A stretch of 64,000 nt of DNA from Neodontobutis hainanensis (GCA_024349245.1 JALDNG010000392.1:62001-126000), one strand, 5' to 3'. Shown: positions 22,790 to 34,384, numbered from the stretch's first letter. The notes: a model not told the origin generated them from the sequence alone. Translations and numbers: made by a program.

Positions 22790-23641
22790 CTAGAAAGGCA
22801 AAATCCTCTTCATCTTCACTCCTATTGTGGAGCTCTGTAATATTGTGAAGACCTCCACCAGTCCTCCATCTCTAGCAAAATGTCCCTTTTTGTGACATTT
22901 CCTGCCCTCAGCATCTCTAGCTGGACACTTTGTCCTTGAGTGTTTCTTTGTCTGTCCACATCTACTGCACCCACTTATGTCTGTTCTATTTTTAGCCGTT
23001 TTAAATGTCCTTTGATTCTTCTTATTTACAGCCTCTATTTGACCGGGTTGCTGTTCAATTCCTCTGAGGACCGGTTGTTGCCTTTTTACTACTTCGCTTT
23101 GTCTCACACATGTCATAGCTTTTTCCAGCGTTAATTCAGCCTCCAACTGTAAGCTCTCGGACAGTTTTGCATCCCTTATACCCACAACTATGCATTCTTG
23201 TATTAGCTGCTCTCTCAAAGGACCAAACTCACAATGTTCTGCTAGCGTGTGCACTGCTGTTATGAACGACTCCACACTCTCATTGGGCTCCTGGCTCCTC
23301 CAGTTAAAGCGCTCTCTTTCAAAGATGTCGTTCCTCTTGCTAACACAGTGGTCCGTAAACGCTGCTGTTACTGCATTGTATGACTTTTTCTGAGCATCTG
23401 TCAGGGGCAGGACATTAAGTCAATCTTCCGCGTTGTCACCGTCTGCATACATGAAGATGTTCACTTGAAATTCTTGAGACTGTTTATCTAAGCCCGACAC
23501 TATCCCATAGCGCTCGAACCGCTTCAGCCATCTTGGCCACTCGGTAACTTTCGAGAAGTCAAACTTGCCTGGCGCCGCTAATTGAGGTACGGCCGCTCCG
23601 CCGTCTCTGCTCCTGCTTTGTACTGTCTCTTCTTCACTCAT
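22790..23641 (-). pseudogene. Gypsy gag
   Basis: 23641-23420 begins MSEEETVQSRS and reads FDFSKVTEWPRWLKRFERY, a typical N-terminal Gag motif of this clade. A frameshift near 23430 separates it from 23275-22790. That part contains the end of capsid (LREQLIQECIVVGIRD) and a nucleocapsid with one full zinc knuckle (CSRCGQTKKHSRTKC) and a second with its first Cys lost (GRKCHKKGHFARD). The start codon lies only about 8 bases from the primer-binding site, so the leader is minimal. Confidence 0.7.
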
Positions 23642-23648
23642 TTTCGTA

Positions 23649-23666
23649 GTTTTACTTCTGACACCA
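23649..23666 (-). other. Gypsy primer-binding site
   Basis: On the minus strand TGGTGTCAGAAGTAAAAC follows the LTR end without a gap. TGGTGTCAGAAG matches the leucine-tRNA-type primer site common in fish Gypsy elements. Confidence 0.7.
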
Positions 23667-23808
23667 TGTTACGTTAGCTATGCTTAACATTATGAGCTCT
23701 CACATAGACAACACGATGTGTCTGTCTCCATGAACTCTTTATTCAACTCACTCGATACACATCTGTACAGGTACATTCCACTGCACATTAGTTCCGCTTT
23801 ATCCAACA
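23667..23808 (-). repeat. Right (5') LTR of the Gypsy element
   Basis: 142 bp, TG...CA ends, flanked by the primer-binding site on the left and CTTGC on the right. Confidence 0.85.
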
Positions 23809-24647
23809 CTTGCTAAGTACTTAATATGGACAAGAGCTTGTATATTACCACGCATGCTTTTATTTTGAAGTGTGGAAACGAAGTGCAGCGGTATGGGTAT
23901 GTTGGCGCACTTTTTACATAAAGCGCCATTCCGATTAACGATAATTAACGGAAAGATAAACATCTGAGTACTCGTAATACATATATATGGTTAAAATGAT
24001 TACATCTATCTATTAGCTCCTAGCTGATGAAGGGCACAGGGTACTGTTTTAATTTTATTCTTTGTGATAAACTTTGAGAGACTTTGAAGTGTTTGTATTT
24101 TTACTACCTTTGAAGCTGTGAGCTAACGTTTAGTGAGTTGTTAGCATAAAAGCAGATTTGGAATGTCAGTTAAGTCCATTTCAATTGATAACAATGTTAT
24201 GCGTAGAAGATGTGATTCACTGTTAGTTCAAGTTTTTTATTTAGTTCACAATGTACTCTAAAAGGAAACTGTTGTAATTAAAGCTATTCATATATAGACC
24301 ATTCAGGCATCATTTCTTAAGAAGTTTGTCAATTATTTTAGAACTCATTTTGGTTTGTGTTTTACCTACATTAAATATGAATACCTTCAATGTAAAGGTT
24401 ATTACATTATCCTATTTACGAAAATTTGCTTTGTCACCTATTTTGAGTGTATACCCACCTGATTGCAAATATGTATTGATTAGTTTATAGGTTTGTGGAC
24501 ATTTTGTGCAATTTACAAGCAAATGGCTAATAACTAATTTGTTTGTGTGTTTGTATTATTCAGCTCTTACGGTGTTTTGGAGAATACGTCCTTTATAAAC
24601 ATCAATTCCTGAGAGTAAATTGCATCTGTTCAGCCGGGAATGCTACA

Positions 24648-25459
24648 GGGGTTTCAAAACTGTAAAGAAAAATGTTTTATTATTTCAGAGGGAGACAGAA
24701 GCTACATTTATATGCTTTATATTTATTCACTAAGGGCATGTATATATATTAGTTTGTGCTTAATTATTGTGTGCGTAATGAAAAGAATAGAATAGAACTT
24801 TACTTCACTGTTTACCAAAGTGGAATGTTTCCTTCAGCTCACCAGTACTTGAGACAGATTATACACAAATATACAACATAAATCATAATCAGTCATTAAG
24901 ACATGGGATAAACAACTTTTTAATGACAGCTTTAGTTGCCAGTATGACTCCAACACTGACCATAGGTAAGAGCTCACATAATAACAGTAAGAGTAGCCTC
25001 AACTGTTTTATTCTCATTGTACTGAACCATATTATATTGCAAAGATTCCAGGTAGCTCAGTTACAAGTTTTAAAAGAGGTTGCACAGTATGAGCACCATG
25101 TCCACGCCAGTATTTCTTCTGTAGTATTTCTTGATTTAAAGGCTGTTTCTCATGTTCCGCAGGTTAAACGGAGATCATCTGGATCAACTGGTGACAGCGC
25201 TGTCCTGTTTACATCGAGTTACAATCCACAAACCACTCTCGAATCAAAGCCGTCTACGTTTGTTCTTTTTCATCGACACTAAAAGAGAACATCATTATAC
25301 ACATGTACGCTGTAAAAAGAATCACATCCATGTCATTTAAGAAGAAATAATACCTATATTTCCTTCTTTGTAAAAGTGGGGTCCTACAGAGGAACGCCCA
25401 CAAAAAACATCTGCACGTCGCCAGAAAACAGGCTTCGACAGTTAATCCGTCACACCGGC
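24648..25459 (-). mobile_element. DNA transposon with CCCGGTGTG ends, copy 1 (truncated)
   Basis: This ~810-bp block is the reverse complement of 32484-33290 at about 90-95% identity by eye. Its right end at about 25438-25459 (CAGTTAATCCGTCACACCGG) matches the terminal inverted repeat of copy 2. Its left end is cut exactly where the BEL LTR ends, so BEL inserted into this copy and the remainder lies outside the window. Conserved-looking small ORFs occur in both copies on the same element strand, but their differences are not codon-patterned. No transposase was seen. Confidence 0.65.
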
Positions 25460-25684
25460 TCCTACCTGTTGACCTGACACCGGAAGCGTAGTAAAGGGGA
25501 GTGGCGTGACAAAGGCAGAGGACAAAATACCTATAAGAAAGCACTTTTAAAGGGAACATGGCTAAGCGCCTTTTAAGGCCACAGTTCAACTGGTGCTGCC
25601 ACACTAGGGAAAAAAAAACAAATTTGTTGTTAAAAGTCAATCAATCTAGTCAATCAATGTGTAGAGGAATGTTTACGCACGGAC

Positions 25685-26193
25685 TGTCAGATTCACGCCG
25701 TCTCCCTCAGGAATCCGCTCCACTTTCCTTCTCTTTCTTTCATCTCATCACTACCCCTGTCACAAGCACCTGCAGCCTATTACCATCGCTCCAGCCCTCG
25801 CTTCAGCCCTCGCTCAAGCCTTCGCTCCAGGTCTCAGGTTTGGACTCCAGCTATCAGTCCAGTTCCTCGGCTTGGTTCCGGTCACCGGCTCAGCTCCAGG
25901 CTTCGGCGCAGCTCTACGGCTCACTCCAACTCTCAGCCCAGCTCTCCAGCTTGGTCCCCGTCACCGGCTCGGCTCCAATACTCATCACCACTCTACAGCT
26001 CCACTCCAGATCTCGGTCCAGCTCCTCGGCTTGGTTCCAGTTCCCGACTTCACTTCAGCCATCAGCGCAGTTCCTCAGCACGGACTACAGTCTCAGATCC
26101 CCTATCCAGCTTCCTGTCACTATCTGTACTTTAATAAAGTATCACTTACCTTCACTGTCTTGTGCGCATTTGAGTCCTCAGTCCCACATTACA
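25685..26193 (+). mobile_element. Solo LTR with perfect CGGAC target duplication
   Basis: 509 bp starting TGTCAGATTC and ending CCCACATTACA, flanked by CGGAC on both sides (25680-25684 and 26194-26198). It has a polyadenylation-like AATAAAG (about 26133) before the terminal GT-rich stretch. The interior is a run of degenerate CTCCAGC/CAGCTC repeats. They create long Ser/Gln/Leu-rich frames (25558-26226, 25872-26246) that I regard as by-products. The 5-bp duplication fits a Gypsy-type element. Confidence 0.85.
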
Positions 26194-26223
26194 CGGACAT
26201 GTATTGGTGTTACGAATATATTC

Positions 26224-26793
26224 TAGTCGAGTCCTGCCTGCACTAGAGTTGTGAGGTTCAACGGCTCTTTAAAACGATGAGAATCACGTCGCAGTTGCGA
26301 GCTGTTCTTATATATTTTTTGCTGTGTTTAACACAAGCAAAAAACACAAGCTCTCTCTGCTACTTCCCTGAGTGAGATGGAGAAGAATAGAGTCGGGCGG
26401 GTCATTTAAACAGTAGACAGGAGTTTGTACAGTTTTCACCTCTGCTTCAGTGACAGAAGTAACTGGGCTGCGACAAGACGAGTGAGTGCCACAGAAAAGA
26501 TTGCACAAAAGAAAAACAGAGGAGAGACAGAAATACAACCCCAGCAGGAGTCACTAGAGTCTTTTAAAAGAAAAACCTGTAGCTCAGGTACTAATTATGT
26601 TCAATCATGTGATTGTGGTAATAGAAATGCATGTTTTACTGCAGTCAGTAGATAAATCACAACATGGGACAGATGTTTCATTTAATAAAAATTTTATTTG
26701 ACCCAAATGAGCCTTTTGACGTTTATTTGAAAGGAACTGATCCACAAGATTTGGCTCTCTTTAAAGAGATGTAAATCCCATCTCTACAGTGGA
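26224..26793. mobile_element. Non-autonomous hAT-like remnant
   Basis: The left part reads CACTAGAG...GGCTCTTTAAA and the right part ends CTCTTTAAAGAG...ATCTCTACAGTG, giving imperfect terminal inverted repeats of hAT style (CACTxxAGAG). No clean 8-bp target duplication was found and no transposase is present. The 76-codon ORFs on both strands in the middle are not recognisable. Confidence 0.35.
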
Positions 26794-27135
26794 GCAATTG
26801 AAGTACTAGGTTATCAAGTGCACTCCATAAGTCGCACCAAACATTTTGAGGCTAAGGGTAACCCTGAGTCCCCAACACGTTTGAGAGCAATGCAAAACTG
26901 TGCTTAAAATATACGGTGCTTGCAACCGAGCAAAACTGTTGGTAAGTCTTTTACTTGTGTTAGGTCAATCCAAAATACCACATATTCTTTGTCCTACATT
27001 TAATAAGAACTAGAATTGTATAAATGTTGCTAAATCATTATATGACATGGTAGAACTAGCATTGTAACAAGAACACTCTGCTGAAACAAACAGCAATATC
27101 ATTCTCAAACCTATTTCTTATTTTAAAATGCCGGG
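26794..27135. other. No recognisable feature
   Basis: AT-rich sequence between the hAT-like remnant and the minisatellite. I see no gene, repeat or motif here. Confidence 0.5.
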
Positions 27136-29060
27136 TCTCCTCTGCTCTCACTGTAGACTCTGTCTCATCTGCTCTCACTGTGGACTCTGTCTCATCTGCT
27201 CTCACTGTAGACTCTGTCTCAACTGCTCTCACTGTGGACTCTGTCTCATCTGCTCTCACTGTAGACTCTGACTCATCTGCTCTCACTGTGGACTCTGTCT
27301 CAACTGCTCTCACTGTAGACTCTGTCTCAACTGCTCTCACTGTGGACTCTGTCTCATCTGCTCTCACTGTAGACTCTGTCTCAACTGCTCTCACTGTGGA
27401 CTCTGTCTCATCTGCTCTCACTGTGGACTCTGTCTCATCTGCTCTCACTGTAGACTCTGTCTCAACTGCTCTCACTGTATACTCTGTCTCAACTGCTCTC
27501 ACTGTGGACTCTGTCTCATCTGCTCTCACTGTGGACTCTGTCTCATCTGCTCTCACTGTGGACTCTGTCTCAACTGCTCTCACTGTGGACTCTGTCTCAT
27601 CTGCTCTCACTGTAGACTCTGTCTCATCTGCTCTCACTGTGGACTCTGTCTCATCTGCTCTCACTGTAGACTCTGTCTCATCTGCTCTCACTGTAGACTC
27701 TGTCTCATCTGCTCTCACTGTGGACTCTGTCTCATCTGCTCTCACTGTGGACTCTGTCTCAACTGCTCTCACTGTGGACTCTGTCTCATCTGCTCTCACT
27801 GTAGACTCTGACTCATCTGCTCTCACTGTGGACTCTGTCTCATCTGCTCTCACTGTGGACTCTGTCTCATCTGCTCTCACTGTGGACTCTGTCTCATCTG
27901 CTCTCACTGTGGACTCTGTCCCCTCTGATCTCACTGTGGCCTCTGTCTCCTCTGGTCCTACTGTGGCCTCTGTGTCATCTGGTAATAATGTGGCCTCTGT
28001 CTCCTCTGGTCCTACTGTGGCCTCTGTCTCCTCTGGTTCTACTGTGGCCTCTGACTCCTCTAGTCCTTCTTTGGCCTCTGTGTCCTCTGATCTCACTGTG
28101 GCCTCTGTCTCCTCCGGTCCTACTTTGTCTCCTCTGGTCCTTCTGTGGCCTCTGTCTCCTCCGGTCCTACTTTGTCTCCTCTGGTCCTTCTGTGGCCTCT
28201 GTCTCCTCTGGTCCTACTGTGGCCTCTGTCTCCTCTAATCTTTCTGTGGCCTCTGTCTCCTCTGGTCCTACTGTGACCTCTTTCTCCTCTGGTCTCACTG
28301 TGACCTCTTTCTCCTCTAGTCCTACTGTGGTCTCCGTCTTCTCTGGTTTTACTTGTGGTCTCTATCTCCTCTGGTCCTACTGTGGCCTCTGTCCCCTCTG
28401 ATCTCACTGTGGCCTCTGTCTCCTCTGGTCTTACTATGGCCTCTGACTCCTCTAGTCCTACTCTGGCCTCTGTCCTCTGGTCTCACTGTGACCTATGTCT
28501 CCTCTGGTCCTACTATGGCCTCTGACTCATCTAGTCCTACTGTGGCCTCTGTGTCCTCTGATCTCACTGTGGCCTCTGTCTCCTATGGTCCACTGTGGCC
28601 TCTGTCTCCTCTGGTCCTACTGTGGCCTCTGTCCCCACTGGTCTCACTGTGGCCTCTGTCTCCTCTGGTCCTACTGCGGCCTCTGTCTCCTCCGATCTCA
28701 CTGTGACCTCTGTCTCCTCTGGTCTTACTGTAGCCTTTGTCTCCTCTAGTCCCACTTTGGCCTTTGTCTCCTCTGGTCCTACTGTAGCCTTTCTCTCCTC
28801 TAGTCCCACTTTGGCCTTTGTCTCCTCTGGTCCTACTGTAGCCTTTGTCTCCTCTAGTCCCACTTTGGCCTCTGTGTCCTCTGGTCCTACTGTGGCCTCT
28901 GTCCCCTCTGGTCTCACTGTGGCCTCTGTCTCCTCTGGTCCTACTGCGGCCTCTGTCTCCTCCGATCTCACTGTGACCTCTGTCTCCTCTGGTCTTACTG
29001 TAGCCTTTGTCTCCTCTAGTCCCACTTTGGCCTTTGTCTCCTCTGCTCCTACTTTAGCCT
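27136..29060. repeat. 27-bp minisatellite array, about 70 units
   Basis: The array has a 27-bp period. The first part (27136-27920) has units translating on the plus strand as DSVSSALTV, with alternations GTGGAC/GTAGAC and TCATCT/TCAACT. The second part (27920-29060) has units of the type ASVSSGPTV with more variation (GGTCCTAC, GGTCTCAC, AGTCCCAC). A ten-unit block at about 28620-28770 recurs at 28890-29040, showing higher-order duplication. Because 27 is a multiple of three, whole frames stay open on both strands (352 codons plus, 346 codons minus), which is not evidence of coding. The plus strand is strongly pyrimidine-rich. Confidence 0.95.
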
Positions 29061-29605
29061 CCTTTGTTACTTACTTTACATACTTACTTTATCTCCTTTG
29101 TTCCTACTGTGGGTTCTGCCTCCTCTGGGATCATCGTGATCTTTTGGCATCAGAGGTTTTTGGCATCTACATATACAGTACACTAACACTTTATGTTTTT
29201 ACACTTTAAGTGTCTAAGGTAAGATGGTTTCTGTTTTGTGTTACTTATAAAAATTACTTTATTTAACAAATAAACAAATTATAATATATCATAATCATAT
29301 TAGTCTGATGTCAGAGTATCTGTGAGATGCTTAACATATCACTCCAAACTCAGATTAAAACTTGAGAGCCCTGCATGTGCTTTTTTCAAAGTAAACAGTT
29401 GTATTGTTCCTTAAGCTCATTAGTAAGGCATGACCAATTGGTTAATATTGCCTTTTTACCACAGAAGTTATAGTGTGGGTGAATTAATTGTTCTTACATT
29501 TTACTCTGGACTTTGCTCAAGCGCCATTATTTTGGGGTCTATTTTACCAAAATTCCCTCAGACTCTCAATTCCTCCTGACTTTGATACGGCAGTTAGTAA
29601 ATATT
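29061..29605. other. Intergenic sequence, no recognisable feature
   Basis: The last minisatellite-like units fade out by about 29150. AT-rich unique-looking sequence follows. Nothing further was recognised. Confidence 0.5.
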
Positions 29606-29609
29606 ATTT

Positions 29610-29872
29610 TCATTTCATATGGTCGTTGTGTCCTTGGGCAAGACACTTAACCCAACTTGCCTACAGTGCCACAGCTCTGTTGTATGAATGAGTGTGAGTG
29701 TAGAGGTGAGTTTGGTTGTGGTCGGAAAAGGCTGTGAGCCCTCTCTCTGTCTGCCCCAAGTGTGAACATGTAGGAATGGGTTGAATGGAAGCATAATGTA
29801 GTGCTTTGGGTGCCCGAGAAGGGTACAAAAAAAATAATATAAATGAACACCATTTACCATTCATATTCAATT
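29610..29872 (+). repeat. SINE body (5'-truncated)
   Basis: Contains GTGTCCTTGGGCAAGACACT near its start. Its tail has GTAGTGCTTTGGGTGCCCGAGAAGG and a near-terminal ATATAAATGAACACCATTTACC. This order is the body and tail of a widespread teleost tRNA-derived SINE. The tRNA-like head is missing. The minus-strand ORFs here (29615-29879) are incidental. Confidence 0.6.
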
Positions 29873-30302
29873 TCTGCACCGTCAGATGAATGGATGTAAA
29901 AACTAATATTTTTCTTTCACTTTTAGTTAAGTAACAATCATTGAGTCACTTCTATGTCCCTCTGTAATTTACACATGACACACTAACAGTTATTCTGTTA
30001 TTGTTCTGGACCTGACAATTCTCCACATGTGTTTTTTACAGACCCACTTTTCAAATGACTCCCATACAGACCGGCTGCTCGTACACAGTTGGACTGTTCC
30101 CTGCCCACTCTTATCCTCTGTACCTCAGCACATTATTCTTGACCCTCCCTTCCTTCCTCTCTTGATATACCAACAGACAACGCCCACAGTGGCAAGCAGA
30201 GGAGACGCCTCATCATCACACACTTCCATTAGAAGCACCCACAGCACCGGGAGCACTGTCACTGTATTCAGTAGCAGTAGCTAGAGACTACACACAACCA
30301 GG
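29873..30302 (+). promoter_or_regulatory. Probable 5' flank/5' UTR of the ICAM-like gene
   Basis: The stretch before the signal-peptide exon contains a possible splice acceptor (TTTTTTACAG at 30032-30041) and a CT-rich region. An in-frame stop (TAG) lies just upstream of the ATG. It may hold a 5'-UTR exon. No clear TATA box was found. The plus-strand 85-codon ORF here ends before the ATG and is probably untranslated leader. Confidence 0.35.
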
Positions 30303-30357
30303 ATGAACAAGTGCAGATGGCCAATCCGGATCCTGTTGCTCCCACTGCTCTGCTCAG
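30303..30357 (+). CDS. ICAM-like exon 1 (signal peptide)
   Basis: ATG at 30303 starts MNKCRWPIRILLLPLLCS, a short basic start followed by a Leu-rich core: a classical secretion signal. It ends at the donor CAG|GTAAGT in phase 1, which fits exon 2. This is the only ATG in frame with a signal-like sequence here. Confidence 0.65.
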
Positions 30358-33300
30358 GTAAGTCTAGGAGAGGAACAACTGTTTACTCAAAAAGATGACA
30401 TTATGCATCTGGAAGGGAGAGGCTAACAAACCCACCTCACAAATATAAATGGCTATGTTTTCTTCACATGTTCTGTTACATTTAAATAAGCACCTCTGTT
30501 TTAATTATTTAAAAACAATGCTGTAAGACGGGGTAGGTTATGTCCATGACACTTTTAAACAAAAAGTGTGTAATATGATATTTATTTATATGGTATTTAC
30601 ATTTACATGTTCCAAATAATGTCTGTAAATGAGTCAAGTGAGCCCTATGTAACCTTTTGCCCAAAATATGTGTTAAGAGCCTTTTGTCGGAAACTTGTTA
30701 GGTGATTGGATGAAGCACCAACTAGTATCCACCTACTATGAGATTTGTCATAGCAACAATTAATTTGGCATAACCAGAGTGCGGCAGACATGAAGAAACA
30801 AGAAACCGCTGTAACAGTAACCATTTTTGCCAAGTAAATCTGCAAATAAAAGGAATGTTAACTATCACTAAATGAACCAAGGACATCGCCCGTTGACTTT
30901 TACATTACATTTATTTATTTAGCAGACAATTTTATCCAAAGCTACTTACATTGATTAAGCTTCTAATTACCACTGGAGGAAAGTTGGGTTAAGTATCTTG
31001 ACCAAGGACAAAACGACAGTATGAACTGTGGGGAGAGTGGGAATCGAACCACCTACCTTCCGGTTAAAGGATGACCACTCTACCACTGAGCCACTGCGCC
31101 CTGTAGGATATGCCAAAACCAGATGGAATAGAGCACAAACATCTTTTCCTTCCAAAAAATCCCTTAGTGCCGCATTTTTGGCGTTAAGGTGCGTTCACAC
31201 CAAACGCAAATTAAGCGTTAAGCACGAGTGATTTAGATATTAAGTCAATGCAAAGACGCGATTTGACGTGCGTGGAAATCCTGCTGTCTATTGTTAAGTG
31301 AATTTCTCGCGCGAATGAAGTGAATTTTACGCGCAAATTTCACGAGCGAGTAAATTCAAAATGTGCAAGCGTCCAACTACAAATAGCGTGATTTATTCGC
31401 GCAATTTGCGTTTGGTGTGAACGTAGCATAAGGCGCTAACGTCTTTCAGCGTAGCCATGTTGCTTGTGGCACTTGTCAAATAAAAAAAACAAAAACACCT
31501 CTTTCTGTTTGTGCTGCCACATCATTGGTCACAAGAGGCTGGTGAGCCCATGGTTTGACGCGGTTGGCTTGGCACCATACAAGATGGATTTACCCGAGTT
31601 TGGAAACTCCCAAATTGTGAGAATCCAGCTTGAGGTTGATTTGAGGTTGTTTCTTGGGTGACTCACTCACTGTTACACCCGTGGCACGAGCTCACCACAC
31701 CCTTGGCATTGGCTCACGCCCCAGGTATAAAAACATCTTGTTCCCAAGCAACGGGTGTTGAAAACATCAGGGTAGCTATATTAGCATGTGCTTGTAGTGT
31801 TGTTGCTTGCAACAGCGCTGATGGACTGTATTGCTTTCCAGTCGAGTTGGAAATTAGGCGCCAGTGGTTACGTGCACTTGGCCTGAAACACTGTGAGTTC
31901 CCGCTGTGAGCTGGACTTTGCAGCTGGCATTTTAAGCGGGATTGCTTCTCCAACGCAATGGAGGTGGAAATTTGCTTCTCCAAATAGCTCTCGCTGAAAA
32001 GTAACACAGAGCCAAACGCTGTCCCCGCATGGACTCACACCACCACCGCAGCGTCTTGAGGTGAGTGAACATATATTTTTAAACACAATTTATGTTTATT
32101 TCAAGTAAAGCTAAAGTTAATTAATCAATTTTGTTATGTTGATAGTTTGGTAACTTAAAGTATGCTTAAACGTTAGCTTCAGCTGCTCCTGATACCGTGT
32201 TACTGCTGTAATGAGGGCTGCTGCAGTGTTGACATGTGGCCCAGGACACACAGACATCTAGCTTTACTCTATCACTCAATATTCTGTTATTTCTCGTACA
32301 CGTGCAGCACTTACTTGCAGCACTTACTTACTTGGACTTGAAGCAGAGATGCAGCACTAACAAAGTGAGTTTTGACTCAACACAGACTTAAAATCTGTCC
32401 TGGACTTGTGCGTTTAGTGTCAACTTTGCTAATTTGATTGAACAGGAAGCATGCACCATCAGTGTACATTGTTTATCGCTGCTCCCGGTGTGACGGATCA
32501 ACTGTCGAAGCCTGTTTTCTGGCGACATGCAGATGTTTTTTGTGGGCGTTCCTCTTTAGGACCCCACTATTACAAACCAGAAAATATAGGTATTATTTTG
32601 TCTTAAATTACATCGATGTGATTCTTTTTACAGCGTACATGTCTATAATGATGTCTCTTTTAGTGTCGATGAGAAAGAACAAACGTAGACGGCTTTGATT
32701 CGAGAGTGGTTTGTGGATTATAACTCGATGTAAACAGGACAGCGCTGTCACCAGTTGATCCAGATGATCTCCGTTTAACCTGCGGAACATGAGAAACAGC
32801 CTTTAAATCAAGAAATACTACAGAAGAAATACTGGCGTGGACATGGTGCTCGTGCAACTTCTTTTAAAAATTGTAACTGAGTTTCCTGCAATAATCGCAA
32901 TATAATCTGGTTCAGTGCAATGAGAATAAAACAGTTGAGGCTACTCTTACTGTTATTATGTGAGCTCTTTCTAAGAGTAATTCTGGCAACTAAAGCTGTC
33001 TTTAAAAAGTTGTTTATCCCATGTCTTTATGACTGACTTTTATGTTGTATATTTGTGTATAATCTGTCTCATGTAGGCTACTGGTGAGCTGAAGGAAAGA
33101 TTCCACTTTGGTAAACAATAAAGTAAAGTTCTAATCTATTTTGTTCATTACACAAACTATAATTAAATAAACTAATATAAATAAATACCCCTAGTCAATA
33201 AATATACAGCATATAAATGTAGCTTCTGTCTCCCTCTGAAATAATAAAACATAAGTTTCTTCTCAGGTTTGAAACCCCATAATGATGACATTAGAGCCTT

Positions 33301-34353
33301 TGGTAATGTTCACTTGTGAGGTCTGTGGTGGATGTAAGAGACATCATGAGTTTGTTCTTTACCATCAAACTTAAGAAAAATACTAATCCGTTAGTTCTCT
33401 TTAAAAAGGAAACTCCACAACATTAAACTGCTTCTGACTGTTCACTCTACCAGGACAGTATTTGAAAAGCCAGAAGAAGTCCTGCTGTAGCAGCAGGTGA
33501 CCATCACACTTTAAACCACTTTTGGTCTTGTTGATGAGAGCAGTCATTTGATAAATGTGTTACTTTGCTGAGACAAAGCACAGTAACAAACTGTAGAGAA
33601 AGAGGGTTTCTATTTATGTAGAAAATGCTTGTTCTAAACATAACGTCTAACGTCTAAAAGCCCAACGAGCAATAACATGCAAACATTTCTACTTTAACAG
33701 CTCTGTTTTTAATGTTAACCATCACCGAGCTCACACCAAAGTCTAAAACAAGTTGAAATGTCACATGTTAACTTGGGACTTTGCCACAAGACAACCCTCA
33801 GTGCTCTGTCCAACGACTGAGCAGCGAGATTAATAAACCTTTACCTTTGTGCCAAAAATTGGATTACCAAATTAACAGCAATCTTTAGCAATAAGCAGTT
33901 TCTCATAATCAACCATGTTACAGACTACAGTTGTTTTGAACAGGCGTCGACACAGACAGTATTCCCCAGTTCACCTGATGAATTCACACTAAAATATTAA
34001 ACTAGACAGTTGTCTAAAGCCCTGTTTGCTGGGAGGGTTTGATTTTTTTTTTAAACTTTTTGTCACTGTTGTTCATAAACATACAAAAGTGAGATACAGA
34101 TACAGAAGTGAGAAATTAATGAGAAAGTAATTTTATTTAGCTTTGTATAATTTCATCTTTCTCTTTACTGTGACCCACCACCATCTTTGTCTGTCCCAGG
34201 AGTGAAGGGGTGAATGGAAACACACTCAAAGCACTTTATAGAGTGTCCGAGAAGCGTGCAAAAAAGCCCTATATAAATGCACACCATTTACCTCATTTTC
34301 CTTTTCAGATGTACTTAATATTTCATACATTTAGAAATGTATATGTATATATG

Positions 34354-34384
<31 letters not shown>

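Larger units (their letters stand above)
17844..23808 (-). mobile_element. Ty3/Gypsy LTR retrotransposon
   Basis: A 142-bp LTR is intact at 23667-23808. The left LTR (17844-19171) has the same sequence, interrupted by a solo LTR at 17891-19067. Flanks CTCGC (17839-17843) and CTTGC (23809-23813) form a 5-bp target duplication with one change. Minus-strand coding reads gag, protease, RT, integrase. A primer-binding site matching the leucine-tRNA type and a polypurine tract are in place. It lies inside the BEL 3' LTR and is therefore younger than BEL. The coding is broken by frameshifts and deletions. Confidence 0.85.
515..24647 (+). mobile_element. BEL/Pao LTR retrotransposon, 5'-truncated by window or deletion, split by nested elements
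   Basis: Four separated plus-strand blocks read in order as BEL/Pao proteins: a gag zinc knuckle with protease start (515-1014), the end of RT (1620-1677 and 2815-3012), RNase H and integrase (to 3739), and the rest of integrase (16945-17511). The 3' LTR is inferred to begin at about 17657 after the purine-rich GGTGGGAG and to end at a TGCTACA at 24647. The intervening DNA is explained by later insertions. Joining the target duplications restores one reading frame at both interruptions of pol. A central piece of pol between protease and RT is lost and replaced at 1015-1619. All coding parts carry stops or frameshifts, so the copy is dead. Confidence 0.8.
17657..24647 (+). repeat. BEL/Pao 3' LTR, split by a Gypsy insertion
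   Basis: The LTR is inferred to start at TGTAAATGACC, right after the purine-rich GGTGGGAG at the end of pol. It resumes after the Gypsy element at 23814 and ends in TGCTACA at 24647. The two halves (187 and 834 bp) give an LTR of about 1.0 kb. No second LTR is in the window for comparison, so the limits are inferred from terminal TGT...ACA and position. Confidence 0.5.

Noticed and set aside
25152..25340. Conserved small ORF (MFRRLNGDHLDQL...) in both transposon copies
   Set aside because: The copies are about as similar outside the frame. Other frames are equally conserved, so no sign of selection is visible by eye.
25558..26246. Two long Ser/Gln/Leu-rich ORFs on the plus strand
   Set aside because: They lie in a solo LTR with a perfect 5-bp target duplication. 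The composition comes from degenerate CTCCAGC repeats and the frames cross the LTR borders.
26425..26655. Host exon candidate with RNA-binding-like basic stretch
   Set aside because: Sits within a hAT-like remnant, with no splice sites or recognisable domain.
27056..28238. Long repetitive proteins of about 350 residues on both strands
   Set aside because: A 27-bp tandem repeat keeps frames open on both strands by arithmetic. No start context, splice sites or domain support coding.
27136..29060. CRISPR-like regular repeat
   Set aside because: Units are directly adjacent with no unique spacers, and the window is vertebrate nuclear DNA.
31030..31104. tRNA gene on the minus strand
   Set aside because: A and B boxes are present, but they are followed by a SINE body and a shared 3' end. 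The same sequence recurs at 53168.
24648..33290. Large segmental inverted duplication
   Set aside because: Both arms stop at, or are cut near, the terminal repeat of one transposon family, so two transposon copies explain it better.
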